The translations under genes and the position numbers were made by a program. This document shows positions 50,397-58,357 of a DNA stretch of 64,000 nucleotides, piece by piece (the stretch's first letter is position 1; the number at the start of each line of letters is the position of its first letter). The stretch comes from an uncultured Sutterella sp. (GTDB lineage Bacteria; Pseudomonadota; Gammaproteobacteria; Burkholderiales; Burkholderiaceae_F): positions 1 through 64,000 of the forward strand of contig CASDQM010000026.1 of NCBI GenBank assembly GCA_949282745.1, read 5' to 3'. A model generated the notes under the pieces. The model searched no databases. It saw nothing but the letters and a program-made list of their open reading frames with translations, and was not told where the DNA came from.

Positions 50397-52481
50397 TTAG
50401 AACCAGCCCGTCAGGCGGAGAAGTTGATCGATGAGCGCGATCCCGACGAAGGGCGCGGCGATGCCGCTCACGCCCCAGACAAGGAGGTTTCGCGTCAGGA
50501 GTTCCGACGCGCCCACGGCGCGCGGCTCCACGCCCTTCAAGGCGAACGGCATGAGAAGCGGAATCACGAGGGCGTTGAAGATGACGGTCGAAAGAAGCGC
50601 CGACTCGGGCGAAGCGAGGCCGAGGACGTTCCAGCTCGCAAGGACCGGGTCGGTGGTGCTCAGCACCGCCGGAACCACCACGACGTACTTCGCGAGGTCG
50701 TTCATGAGCGAGAAGGTCGTAAGCGCCCCGCGGGTGATCATCATTTCCTTCCCCGTTCGGATCACTTCCATGAGCTTCGTCGGGTTCGAGTCGAGATCGA
50801 CCATGTTGGCGGCCTCTTTGGCCGCCTGCGTGCCGCCGTGCATGGCGAGCGCCACGTCGGCCTGCGCAAGCGCGGGCGCGTCGTTCGCGCCGTCCCCGGT
50901 CATGGCGACCAAGTGCCCCGCCTTCTGGAAGGCGCGGATGGCGGCGAGCTTCGACTCGGGCGTCGATTCGGCGATGAAGTCGTCCACCCCGGCTTCCGAG
51001 GCGATCGCGGCGGCCGTGAGGCGGTTGTCCCCCGTGATCATCACGGTCTGCACGCCCATGCGTCGCAGTTTCGCGAATCGCGCGGCGATGTCGGGCTTCA
51101 CCACGTCCTTCAATTCGATGAGGCCCAGAACCTTTTCGTCGACCGCGATGACGAGCGGCGTCGATCCGCGCGAGGCGATGGCGTCGACCTGCCCCTGAAG
51201 CGAATACGGGAAATAGCCCGAAAGCCGCGCGACGCGCGCCTTGATCGCTTCGGGAGAGCCCTTTCTCAGCTGCCGGCCGTCCTCGAGATTGATCCCCGAC
51301 ATGCGGGTCTGCGCGCTGAAGGGCACGAAGACGCCCTCTTCCGGGGGTTCCAAAGCGTCGGGATCGAGTCCGAGTTCGCGGGCGGCAAGTTCCATCACCG
51401 AGCGCCCTTCGGGCGTGTCGTCCGCGTAGGACGTGAGAAGACAGGCTTCGAGAAGCGTTCGGCGGCTCACGCCCGAGACGGTGTAAAGACGCGTCGCGCG
51501 GCGGTTCCCGAAGGTGATCGTCCCCGTCTTGTCGAGAAGCAGAATGTCGACGTCGCCCGCCGCTTCGACGGCGCGCCCCGAGCGCGCGAGCACGTTCGCG
51601 GCGAGAAGACGCGTCATCCCGGCGATTCCGATCGGGCTCAGAAGGCCGCCGATCGTCGAGGGAATGAAGCTGATGAAAAGGCCCGTCAAGAAGGTGAAGC
51701 TCAGGGGCGAACCCACGCCCGAGCGCGAGACCGTAAAGAGCGACACCGGCAGAAGCGAGGCCGTGAGAAGGAGATAGACGATGGTGAGCGCGATGAGAAG
51801 GACGGAGAGCGACGTTTCGTTGGGCGTCGGCTTGCGCTCGGCCCCTTCGACCATGCGGATCATGCGCTCGACGAAGCCTCCGCCGCTTGCGATGCTCGGG
51901 CGCACGACGAGCCAGTCGGAGAGAACCGTCGTGCCGCTCGTGACGTTCGCGAAGTCCCCGCCCGCCTCGCGGATCACGGGGGCGGATTCGCCCGTCACGG
52001 CCGATTCGTCCACCGAGGCGACCCCGGCCACGACTTCGCCGTCGCAGGGAATGACGTCGCCCGGAAGGACGAGCACGAGGTCGTTGCCGAGAAGCGTCAT
52101 CGAGTCGACCACCTGATGCGGCATGTCGGGCCCGAATTTGTCGGACGCGTTCACGATGCGCGCGGGCGTGCTCTGACGAAGGTTTTTGAGGGACGCCGCC
52201 TGCGCGTGCGCCCGCCCTTCGGCGAGGGCCTCGGCGAAGTTCGCAAAGAGGACCGTGAACCAGAGCCAGCCCGAAACGGCGAAGGCGAGTCCCGCGGGCT
52301 CTTCGGAGAGTCCGAGAAGGCTTGCGACGCCGACGGCGAAGGTGAAGAGGGCGCCCAGCCACACGAGGAACATCACGGGGTTCGCCCACTGCACTCTCGG
52401 GTGGAGCTTCACGAAACTCTGCTTGAGCGCGTCTTTGAGGAGCTCTTCGTAGAGCCGGGCGGTGAAACGGGGAAACTTCAT
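50397..52481 (-). CDS. kdpB: KdpB, potassium-transporting P-type ATPase catalytic subunit
   Basis: The 694-residue P-type ATPase has the phosphorylation motif LLLDKTGTITFGNR, the actuator motif ESAPVIREAGGD (TGES region VTGESAP), the hinge MTGDGANDAPALAQAD and about seven membrane helices. It drives high-affinity K+ uptake with KdpA. The TGES serine, whose E. coli counterpart is inhibited by phosphorylation, is present. Confidence 0.97.
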   Translation of the reverse strand: MKFPRFTARLYEELLKDALKQSFVKLHPRVQWANPVMFLVWLGALFTFAVGVASLLGLSEEPAGLAFAVSGWLWFTVLFANFAEALAEGRAHAQAASLKNLRQSTPARIVNASDKFGPDMPHQVVDSMTLLGNDLVLVLPGDVIPCDGEVVAGVASVDESAVTGESAPVIREAGGDFANVTSGTTVLSDWLVVRPSIASGGGFVERMIRMVEGAERKPTPNETSLSVLLIALTIVYLLLTASLLPVSLFTVSRSGVGSPLSFTFLTGLFISFIPSTIGGLLSPIGIAGMTRLLAANVLARSGRAVEAAGDVDILLLDKTGTITFGNRRATRLYTVSGVSRRTLLEACLLTSYADDTPEGRSVMELAARELGLDPDALEPPEEGVFVPFSAQTRMSGINLEDGRQLRKGSPEAIKARVARLSGYFPYSLQGQVDAIASRGSTPLVIAVDEKVLGLIELKDVVKPDIAARFAKLRRMGVQTVMITGDNRLTAAAIASEAGVDDFIAESTPESKLAAIRAFQKAGHLVAMTGDGANDAPALAQADVALAMHGGTQAAKEAANMVDLDSNPTKLMEVIRTGKEMMITRGALTTFSLMNDLAKYVVVVPAVLSTTDPVLASWNVLGLASPESALLSTVIFNALVIPLLMPFALKGVEPRAVGASELLTRNLLVWGVSGIAAPFVGIALIDQLLRLTGWF

Positions 52482-52492
52482 CGCGGACTCCC

Positions 52493-54178
52493 TCAGAGAA
52501 CGAAGTACTCAAGCTGCTCGGCGGCGGAGCCGAGCGCCATGAGCGGGAGGTAGGTGAGCGCCCCGAAGAGCAGGATCACGCAGGCGAGGAAGACCGCAAA
52601 GAGCGGACCGCTCGTCACGAGCGACCCCTTCGAGTGGGGCGTGCGGCGCTCGAGCCCCACGTCGCCCGCGAGCGCGAGAAGAAAGCCGAGCGACCCCGCG
52701 CGGCCCGCGAGCATGGCGATCCCGAGGCCGATTTCAAAGAAGGGCGAACTCGTGTCGAGCCCCGCCATGGCGGAGCCGCTGTTGCTTGCGACCGACGACC
52801 AGGCGTAGAGGATTTCCGTGTAGCCGTGCGCGCCGGGATTCGCGACCGCCTCCTGCGCGATCGGCATGAGAAGCGTGACGATGAGACCCGTGAGCGCGAC
52901 CACCGGCACGACGAGCGTCGCGAGGGCGGCGAGCTTGATCGAAGAAACGCCGAGACGTTTTCCGAGGTACTCCGGCGCGCGCCCGATCATGAGGCCCGCA
53001 ATGAAGACGGCGAGGACCACGTAGACGGCAAGCGAAATGAAGCCCGCTCCGGCCGATCCGAAGACCCCGCCCGTGAGCATGAGAAGAAGGAGCACCATCC
53101 CCGCGCCCGGGGCGAGCGTGTCGAGAAGATTGTTGACGGCCCCCGTGCCGCTTGCGATCGACGTCACCGTAAAGAGCGCCGTGTGCGCCAGGCCGAAGCG
53201 CGAGTCCTTCCCTTCCGTCATGAAGCCTCGGGCGTCAATGCCGTATTGGGCGAGGAAATTGCCCGCGGTGATCTCGTCGTGCACGAAGGAAAAGAGCGCG
53301 ATCGCAAAGACGATCCACATCGCCCAGAGAAGGCTTCGGCCCTCGCGGGCGTCGCCCGTGAGCTTCGCGAAGGTGTGCACGAGCGCCACGGGAATCGCGA
53401 GCATCCCGACCGAGGCGGCGAAGTTGACGCCCGCCGACGGGCTCGCAAGGGGATGCGCCGAATTCGCGCCGAAAAGCCCCGCGCCGATCGTGCCGATCGT
53501 CTTGACGGCCTCGCTCGAGGCGGCGGGACCGATCAACTGCGACGCCTCGCGTCCTACGGCGTTGACGACTTCGACCGAACCGATCCAGGCCTGCGGCACG
53601 CCCATCAGAAGAAGAAAGAGCGCGTAGAGCGTGCAAAGCGGAAAGAGGACCCAGAGGAGAATGCGAAGGAGGTCCACCCAGAAGTTTCCGAGAACGTTCG
53701 TGGCCGACAGCGCGAAGCCCCGCATGACGACGAAGGCGACGGCGATGCCGCTTGCGGTCGAGACGAACTGCGCGACGCCGATCCCGATCGCCTGCGAGAA
53801 AAGCGAAAGCGTCGTCTCGGGGGAATAGGCCTGCCAGGCCGTTCCGGAAATGAAGGAGGCCGCCGTGTGCAGGGCCGTCACGAAGGGGACGCCCGGGAGT
53901 CCGTCGGGATTGCCCGGCAGATGCCCCTGAAGAAGGAGCACCGCCACAAGAAAGACGTAGGCGAGAACGTGAAAGAGAAGGACCGAGAGCGCGTAGTCGC
54001 GCCAGTTTTCCTGCGCGTCGGGGCGAAGGCCGAAGGCCTTCAAAAGCCAGCGGTCGGCCGTTGCGACGCAGGCGGGCGCACGCCCCTGGGCGAGCGGCAG
54101 AAACCAGAGTCCCAAGGGCCTTCCAATGATCGCGAGCGCGAGGACGAAGAGTGTGAAGAGTTCAAGCGTGTCGAGCAT
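52493..54178 (-). CDS. kdpA: KdpA, potassium-binding channel subunit
   Basis: The 561-residue protein has ten or so membrane helices and selectivity-loop motifs such as TALHTAASFISGTAWQAYSP (in part), GANSAHPLASPS and SGSAMAGLDTSSPF. It belongs to the superfamily of K+ transporters and forms the ion entry of KdpFABC. It starts 20 bases after the kdpF-like gene and 11 bases before kdpB. Confidence 0.96.
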   Translation of the reverse strand: MLDTLELFTLFVLALAIIGRPLGLWFLPLAQGRAPACVATADRWLLKAFGLRPDAQENWRDYALSVLLFHVLAYVFLVAVLLLQGHLPGNPDGLPGVPFVTALHTAASFISGTAWQAYSPETTLSLFSQAIGIGVAQFVSTASGIAVAFVVMRGFALSATNVLGNFWVDLLRILLWVLFPLCTLYALFLLLMGVPQAWIGSVEVVNAVGREASQLIGPAASSEAVKTIGTIGAGLFGANSAHPLASPSAGVNFAASVGMLAIPVALVHTFAKLTGDAREGRSLLWAMWIVFAIALFSFVHDEITAGNFLAQYGIDARGFMTEGKDSRFGLAHTALFTVTSIASGTGAVNNLLDTLAPGAGMVLLLLMLTGGVFGSAGAGFISLAVYVVLAVFIAGLMIGRAPEYLGKRLGVSSIKLAALATLVVPVVALTGLIVTLLMPIAQEAVANPGAHGYTEILYAWSSVASNSGSAMAGLDTSSPFFEIGLGIAMLAGRAGSLGFLLALAGDVGLERRTPHSKGSLVTSGPLFAVFLACVILLFGALTYLPLMALGSAAEQLEYFVL

Positions 54179-54198
54179 AAACCGTTACCGCAGAGGCC

Positions 54199-54276
54199 TC
54201 AGGCACGCCACAGTTCGTAGAACAGACGAAGGAGCAAAACGAGCACCGCCGCGAAAAAGAAAAGCGTATCGATCAC
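54199..54276 (-). CDS. kdpF: KdpF-like 25-residue membrane peptide
   Basis: A GTG start at 54276 gives MIDTLFFFAAVLVLLLRLFY plus ELWRA, a single hydrophobic helix. KdpF (29 residues in E. coli) lies in the same place directly upstream of kdpA and stabilises the KdpABC complex. GGAG is 9 bases upstream. Size, hydrophobicity and position support the call; sequence similarity is too slight to prove it. Confidence 0.65.
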   Translation of the reverse strand: MIDTLFFFAAVLVLLLRLFYELWRA

Positions 54277-54318
54277 TCGAGACGACTCCCCGTAGAAAAA
54301 CCAAAACGCATGAGAAAG

Positions 54319-54340
54319 CGGGTGCCCGGATGAGCACCCG
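54319..54340 (-). promoter_or_regulatory. hairpin in the kdp leader
   Basis: CGGGTGC (54319-54325) pairs with GCACCCG (54334-54340) in the stretch upstream of the kdpF start. No true T run follows on the minus strand. With the missing kdpE, a leader-based control of kdp deserves attention, but function is not shown. Confidence 0.35.
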
Positions 54341-54444
54341 AAAATTTCCCCACATGTTAGCCCATCGGGAGGATCTCGGGGCGTTCGGATCGTGTCCGAC
54401 TTCTCGGGCCGCCAAACAAATCGAAAATTTCTTTTCACGGACCC

Positions 54445-54473
54445 TTGACAAACTTTTCAAATTTCGGTATAGT
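54445..54473 (+). promoter_or_regulatory. sigma-70 promoter of the tandem tRNA-Arg genes
   Basis: TTGACA (54445-54450) and TATAGT (54468-54473) are separated by 17 bases; the tRNA begins 21 bases further on. Confidence 0.85.
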
Positions 54474-54494
54474 TCACGTCCTGCACTTCAGAAC

Positions 54495-54571
54495 GCGGCT
54501 GTAGCTCAGTTGGATAGAGTATCTGGCTACGAACCAGAGGGTCGTGGGTTCGAATCCTGCCAGCCGCGCCA
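54495..54571 (+). tRNA. tRNA-Arg (anticodon ACG), copy 2
   Basis: Identical over 77 bases to the copy at 16603, including the encoded CCA end; anticodon loop CTACGAA. Confidence 0.97.
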
Positions 54572-54601
54572 TTTGATCTGCAGAACAATTTGTGAAAATG
54601 C

Positions 54602-54678
54602 GCGGCTGTAGCTCAGTTGGATAGAGTATCTGGCTACGAACCAGAGGGTCGTGGGTTCGAATCCTGCCAGCCGCGCCA
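54602..54678 (+). tRNA. tRNA-Arg (anticodon ACG), copy 3
   Basis: Identical to the preceding tRNA and separated from it by 30 bases, so both come from one promoter. Confidence 0.97.
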
Positions 54679-54695
54679 CTTTTCCACAGGAAGGA

Positions 54696-54727
54696 AGCTC
54701 GTCTCGAAAGAGATCGGGCTTTTTTTG
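54696..54727 (+). terminator. terminator of the tandem tRNA-Arg genes
   Basis: AGCtCGtCTC / GAGatCGgGCT around a GAAA loop is followed by seven T on the plus strand. Confidence 0.75.
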
Positions 54728-55006
54728 TTGCCTGAAGAATTCTTTCCTTTCTCCTCTCCCCCTTCTTCTTGCGAAGTTATCCACAGATTTCGACAAGGAT
54801 TTTTCCCGAAATTTTCGATTTGCACATTTTTGCATCAATTCGGGTTTTCCTTGGTGCGAGAGGGCATTTGCCGAACGCCGAGGCTAAGATGTTTATCTTA
54901 CCCACAAATTCTGTGGATAAATCGGCGGACAACCTGCCCTCCCCGCCTGTGGACAACTTTCTTCCTCCGTCTCAAACCCCTTCTCGGAGGGCGCATTGCC
55001 GACAGC

Positions 55007-55044
55007 AAAAGGCCGCGCCCGGGTTATCCACCGAAGGCGCGGCC
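55007..55044 (-). terminator. terminator after folA, with a DnaA-like box in its loop
   Basis: The 9-bp perfect stem GGCCGCGCC / GGCGCGGCC on the minus strand is followed by TTTTG. Its 16-base loop contains the one-mismatch DnaA box at 55024. Confidence 0.8.
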
Positions 55045-55066
55045 GCGTTGTTTTCCACAACTTGCC

Positions 55067-55570
55067 TCACTTGGCGAGGTCTTTGCGCGTGAACTTCTTG
55101 AAGCGGACAGTGAAGTCCCGTTTTTCGTCGGGCGGGAGTTCCGAGAGAAGTTCGTCCGTCCACCCCGAGCGATCGAAATCGGGGAAGGTCGTGTCGCCCT
55201 CGAAGTCCCGGTCCATTTCCGTGATCCAGAGAACGTCGGCTTCGGGAAGCGTTTCCCGATAGAGCTCGCCCCCGCCGATCACCATGAGACGGGGTGCGTC
55301 GGCGAGAAGCGCCTTCGCCGCCGCCCAGTCGTGGACGACTTCGACGCCCTCGTGCCGCCAGTCGCCGCGGCGCGTCAGCACCACGTTTCGGCGCCCCGGG
55401 AGGGGACGCCCGATCGACTCGAAGGTTTTGCGGCCCATGACGACGGGAAGGCCCATCGTCACGGTCTTGAAGTGACGGAAATCTTCCGGCACGTGCCAGA
55501 GCATTTTGTTCTGTCCGCCGATCACGCCGTTTCGCGCGACGGCCACGATGAGTTCCACGGACTGCGTCAT
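55067..55570 (-). CDS. folA: dihydrofolate reductase
   Basis: The 167-residue enzyme reduces dihydrofolate with NADPH. Recognisable are [13 protein letters not shown], the substrate-site stretch [13 protein letters not shown] (with the catalytic acidic Asp), [18 protein letters not shown] and the NADP loop VIGGGELYR. Its ATG overlaps the thyA stop by four bases, matching the thyA-folA coupling common in bacteria, since thymidylate synthase produces dihydrofolate. Confidence 0.96.
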   Translation of the reverse strand: MTQSVELIVAVARNGVIGGQNKMLWHVPEDFRHFKTVTMGLPVVMGRKTFESIGRPLPGRRNVVLTRRGDWRHEGVEVVHDWAAAKALLADAPRLMVIGGGELYRETLPEADVLWITEMDRDFEGDTTFPDFDRSGWTDELLSELPPDEKRDFTVRFKKFTRKDLAK

Positions 55571-56367
55571 ACCGAAACGACTCCCTTGATGTGGGGGTGC
55601 GGATCGTAGCCGACGATTTCGAAGTCCTCAAAACGGTAGTCGAAGATCGACTCGGGACGGCGGTGAATGACGAGCTTCGGATAGGGACGCGGCTCGCGGG
55701 AGAGCTGGAGCTCCACCTGTTCGAAGTGGTTCTTGTAGATGTGGCAGTCCCCGCCCGTCCAGACGAAGTCGCCGGGCTCGAGGTCGCACTGCTGCGCGAC
55801 CATGTGCGTCAGAAGCGAGTACGAAGCGATGTTGAAGGGGACGCCCAAGAAAATGTCGCAGCTTCGCTGATAGAGCTGACACGAGAGACGCCCGCCCGCC
55901 ACGTAGAACTGCATGAGGAGGTGGCAGGGAGGAAGCGCCATCTTCGGCACTTCGGCGACGTTCCAGGCCGAGACGATGAGGCGGCGCGAATCCGGGTTGC
56001 GCTTGATTTCGTCGATGAGGTTCGAAATCTGATCGACCGTCTCGCCGTCGGCGCCGCGCCAGCTGCGCCACTGCACGCCGTAGACGGGACCGAGGTCGCC
56101 GTTTTCGTCGGCCCACTCGTCCCAGATGCGAACGCCGTTTTCCTTGAGGTAGGCGATGTTGGAGTCGCCCTTCAGGAACCAGAGGAGTTCATGAATGATC
56201 GAGCGAAGATGCAGTTTCTTCGTCGTGACGAGCGGAAAGCCTTCCGCCAGATTGAAGCGCATTTGGTAGCCGAACACGGAGCGGGTGCCGGTACCCGTGC
56301 GGTCGGCTTTGTCGACCCCGTGCTCGTATACGTAGCGCATCAGGGTCTCGTACTGATTGGAGACCAT
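55567..56367 (-). CDS. thyA: thymidylate synthase
   Basis: The 266-residue enzyme methylates dUMP with methylenetetrahydrofolate. It shows [31 protein letters not shown], the catalytic Cys in [13 protein letters not shown] and the dUMP-binding [13 protein letters not shown]. Length is as E. coli ThyA (264). It forms an operon with folA by a 4-base overlap. Confidence 0.97.
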   Translation of the reverse strand: MVSNQYETLMRYVYEHGVDKADRTGTGTRSVFGYQMRFNLAEGFPLVTTKKLHLRSIIHELLWFLKGDSNIAYLKENGVRIWDEWADENGDLGPVYGVQWRSWRGADGETVDQISNLIDEIKRNPDSRRLIVSAWNVAEVPKMALPPCHLLMQFYVAGGRLSCQLYQRSCDIFLGVPFNIASYSLLTHMVAQQCDLEPGDFVWTGGDCHIYKNHFEQVELQLSREPRPYPKLVIHRRPESIFDYRFEDFEIVGYDPHPHIKGVVSV

Positions 56368-56451
56368 GGAAGAATTTCCTGAAAAAAGCTAAAGATTTGA
56401 CATTGTAGCCCACGGCCGACCGAATCCGAACGGCCCTTTTTCCCCGTCGCA

Positions 56452-56488
56452 GAAAAAACGGGCCGCCGCCCGAAGGCATGCGGCCCGT
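56452..56488 (-). terminator. terminator after pyrD
   Basis: Minus-strand ACGGGCCGC / GCGGCCCGT-type stem with a loop of about 12 bases is followed by TTTTTTC, 25 bases past the pyrD stop. Confidence 0.85.
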
Positions 56489-56513
56489 CCGTGTCGGGGA
56501 ATTCGCTTGGGGC

Positions 56514-57548
56514 TCAGCCTCGGCGGCCGATCGCTTCGGCGCAGGCGGCGATGAGGGCGGGACCCGAATAGATGAAGCCCGTGTAGAGCTGCACGAGGGA
56601 AGCCCCTGCCTCCATCTTCGCGACGGCGTCTTCGGCCGTCATGACGCCGCCCACGGCGATGATGGGCAGTTCGCCCTTGAGGTGGTCGGCCAGAATGCGG
56701 ACCACTTCGGTCGAACGCTCAAAGAGGGGCTTCCCGGAAAGACCGCCGGGGTTTTGGCTCTTCTCGAGGTGTTCGACGCCCTTGCGGGACACCGTGGTGT
56801 TCGTCGCCGTCACGGCGTCCATTTCGTAGCGGACGAAAAGGTCCGCCACGCGCTTCAGAGTTTCGTCGGCGAGATCGGGACCGATCTTGATCGTGATCGG
56901 CACGCGGCGCCCGAGTCGGTCGGCCTGACGGTCACGCTCGGTGGCAATGCCGGCGACGAGCGGCTCGAGGGCGTCGGCTTCCTGCAGACGGGTGAGGCCC
57001 GGGGTGTTCGGGCAGGAAATGTCGATCGCGAGATAGTCGGCGTGTTCGGTGAGCTTCTGCATGCACTCGACGTAGTCGGGCAGAGCGTCGGCGACGGCCG
57101 TGGAATTTTGCTTCCCGATGTTGATCCCGACGATCCCGCCCTTGGCGCGGTAAGCCTTGGCGCTCGCAAGGTTCACAATCGCCTGGTCGGCGCCGCAGTT
57201 GTTGAAGCCCATGTGGTTGACGATCCCCTGGGCGGGAATCAGACGCCAGCAGCGGGGCTTGGGATTGCCCGCCTGCGGACGCGGCGTGATCGTGCCGATT
57301 TCGATGTGGCCGAAGCCGAGGCTTCCGAGCGACGACACGTGGGCCGCGGTCTTGTCCATCCCGGCGGCCAGGCCCACGGCGTTGGGGAAGCGAAGTCCCA
57401 TCACCTCGACGGGGTGCGAGACGGGCGCGGGGCAGACGAGGCGCGTCGCGCGCACGGCGGCCGCCCAGTCGATGTTGTTCATGATGAGGGCGTGAGCCGT
57501 TTCGGGGTCGAGTCGGAAAAGAAAACTGCGGATGAGGGAGTAAAGCAT
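56514..57548 (-). CDS. pyrD: dihydroorotate dehydrogenase (quinone), class 2
   Basis: The 344-residue class 2 enzyme is membrane-associated and passes electrons to quinone in pyrimidine synthesis. The N-terminal helix MLYSLIRSFLFRLDPETAH is the membrane/quinone contact. FMN-site motifs are AAGMDKTA, GFGHIEIGTITPRPQAGNPK (family signature), the catalytic Ser in DISCPNTPGL and GGLSGKPL. ATG 57548 is chosen as the family start; the upstream extension lacks similarity. Confidence 0.95.
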   Translation of the reverse strand: MLYSLIRSFLFRLDPETAHALIMNNIDWAAAVRATRLVCPAPVSHPVEVMGLRFPNAVGLAAGMDKTAAHVSSLGSLGFGHIEIGTITPRPQAGNPKPRCWRLIPAQGIVNHMGFNNCGADQAIVNLASAKAYRAKGGIVGINIGKQNSTAVADALPDYVECMQKLTEHADYLAIDISCPNTPGLTRLQEADALEPLVAGIATERDRQADRLGRRVPITIKIGPDLADETLKRVADLFVRYEMDAVTATNTTVSRKGVEHLEKSQNPGGLSGKPLFERSTEVVRILADHLKGELPIIAVGGVMTAEDAVAKMEAGASLVQLYTGFIYSGPALIAACAEAIGRRG

Positions 57549-57709
57549 CGGGATCTCGAGTATCTTGTGATTTCTGTCTGTCGACGGCGCCCACCCCGGG
57601 AGTTTTCCCGGAGAATCGGGACGCCGCCCTGCATGCGGGATGGAAGGATACAATTTCCCACCGCACTTTTGCGGAAAATTTCGCCTTTTGCCCTCTCTCT
57701 AGGAATCAC

Positions 57710-58267
57710 ATGTCGAAAAAACCGACTTTCTGCGTCTTCTGCGGCTCCCGACCGGGCCGCTCCCCGGAATACGAAGCGGCCGCCCGAGCCTTGGGCGGCG
57801 CGATCGCCCGACGCGGGTGCGACCTCGTCTTCGGCGGCGGCAACGGCGGCCTCATGGGCGTCGTCTCGCAAACGGCGCTCGCGGGCGGATCCTCCGTAAC
57901 GGGCGTCATCCCGACCTTTCTGCTCGGGCGCGAAGCGCCCGCGGGAAACCTCACGAAGCTCGAACACTGCGAAAGCTTTGCCGAGCGCAAAGCGCGCATG
58001 GCGGAACTCTCCGACGGGTTCTTCGTGCTCCCGGGCGGCATCGGGACTCTGGAGGAAGCCTTCGAAGTCCTGACGAACCTCTCGATCGACCGTACGAAAA
58101 AGCCGATCGGGTTCGTGAGCACCGGGAGCTACTACGATCCCCTCTTCCGAATGCTCGAGACGGCGCAGAAGGAAGGCTTTCTCGGCGAGGGCGCGCTCTC
58201 GCGCGTTCGGGTGAACGAAGACCCCGAAGCGCTTTTGGACGAGCTTCTCGAACTGCTCAACGGCTGA
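57710..58267 (+). CDS. LOG-family protein (cytokinin riboside 5'-monophosphate phosphoribohydrolase-like)
   Basis: The 185-residue Rossmann-fold protein has the LOG signature PGGIGTLEEAFE and the start FCVFCGSRPG. LOG enzymes split ribose-5-phosphate from nucleoside monophosphates; the bacterial role is often unclear. It is transcribed alone, divergent from pyrD. Confidence 0.92.
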   Translation: MSKKPTFCVFCGSRPGRSPEYEAAARALGGAIARRGCDLVFGGGNGGLMGVVSQTALAGGSSVTGVIPTFLLGREAPAGNLTKLEHCESFAERKARMAELSDGFFVLPGGIGTLEEAFEVLTNLSIDRTKKPIGFVSTGSYYDPLFRMLETAQKEGFLGEGALSRVRVNEDPEALLDELLELLNG

Positions 58268-58298
58268 CGCAAAAAGCCTTTTTCGAGCGCCCAACAGA

Positions 58299-58330
58299 AA
58301 GCCGGAGCTCCCTCGCGGGAACTCCGGCTT
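58299..58330. terminator. bidirectional hairpin between the LOG gene and cstA
   Basis: AAGCCGGAGcTCCC / GGGAaCTCCGGCTT with a short loop lies between convergent genes. T runs are short on both sides (CGTTTT on plus, TCTGTT on minus). Confidence 0.7.
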
Positions 58331-58357
58331 CGTTTTGGGAAGAGAAGGATTCGCGCC

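Larger units (their letters stand above)
54680..55059. other. cluster of DnaA boxes in the tRNA-Arg/folA intergenic region
   Basis: Sites fitting TTWTNCACA occur at 54680-54688 (+), 54777-54785 (+, perfect TTATCCACA), 54912-54920 (-, perfect) and 55051-55059 (+). One-mismatch sites are at 54898-54906 (TTACCCACA), 54948-54956 (TGTGGACAA) and 55024-55032 (TTATCCACC). The sites at 54898 and 54912 form an inverted pair 5 bases apart. No gene is seen in the stretch. It could be a DnaA-titration or reactivation locus, or less likely the origin itself. Confidence 0.6.

Noticed and set aside
54680..55059. Firm call of the replication origin
   Set aside because: No dnaA, dnaN, parAB or gidA gene is near, and gene strand bias does not switch here; only the DnaA-box cluster supports it.
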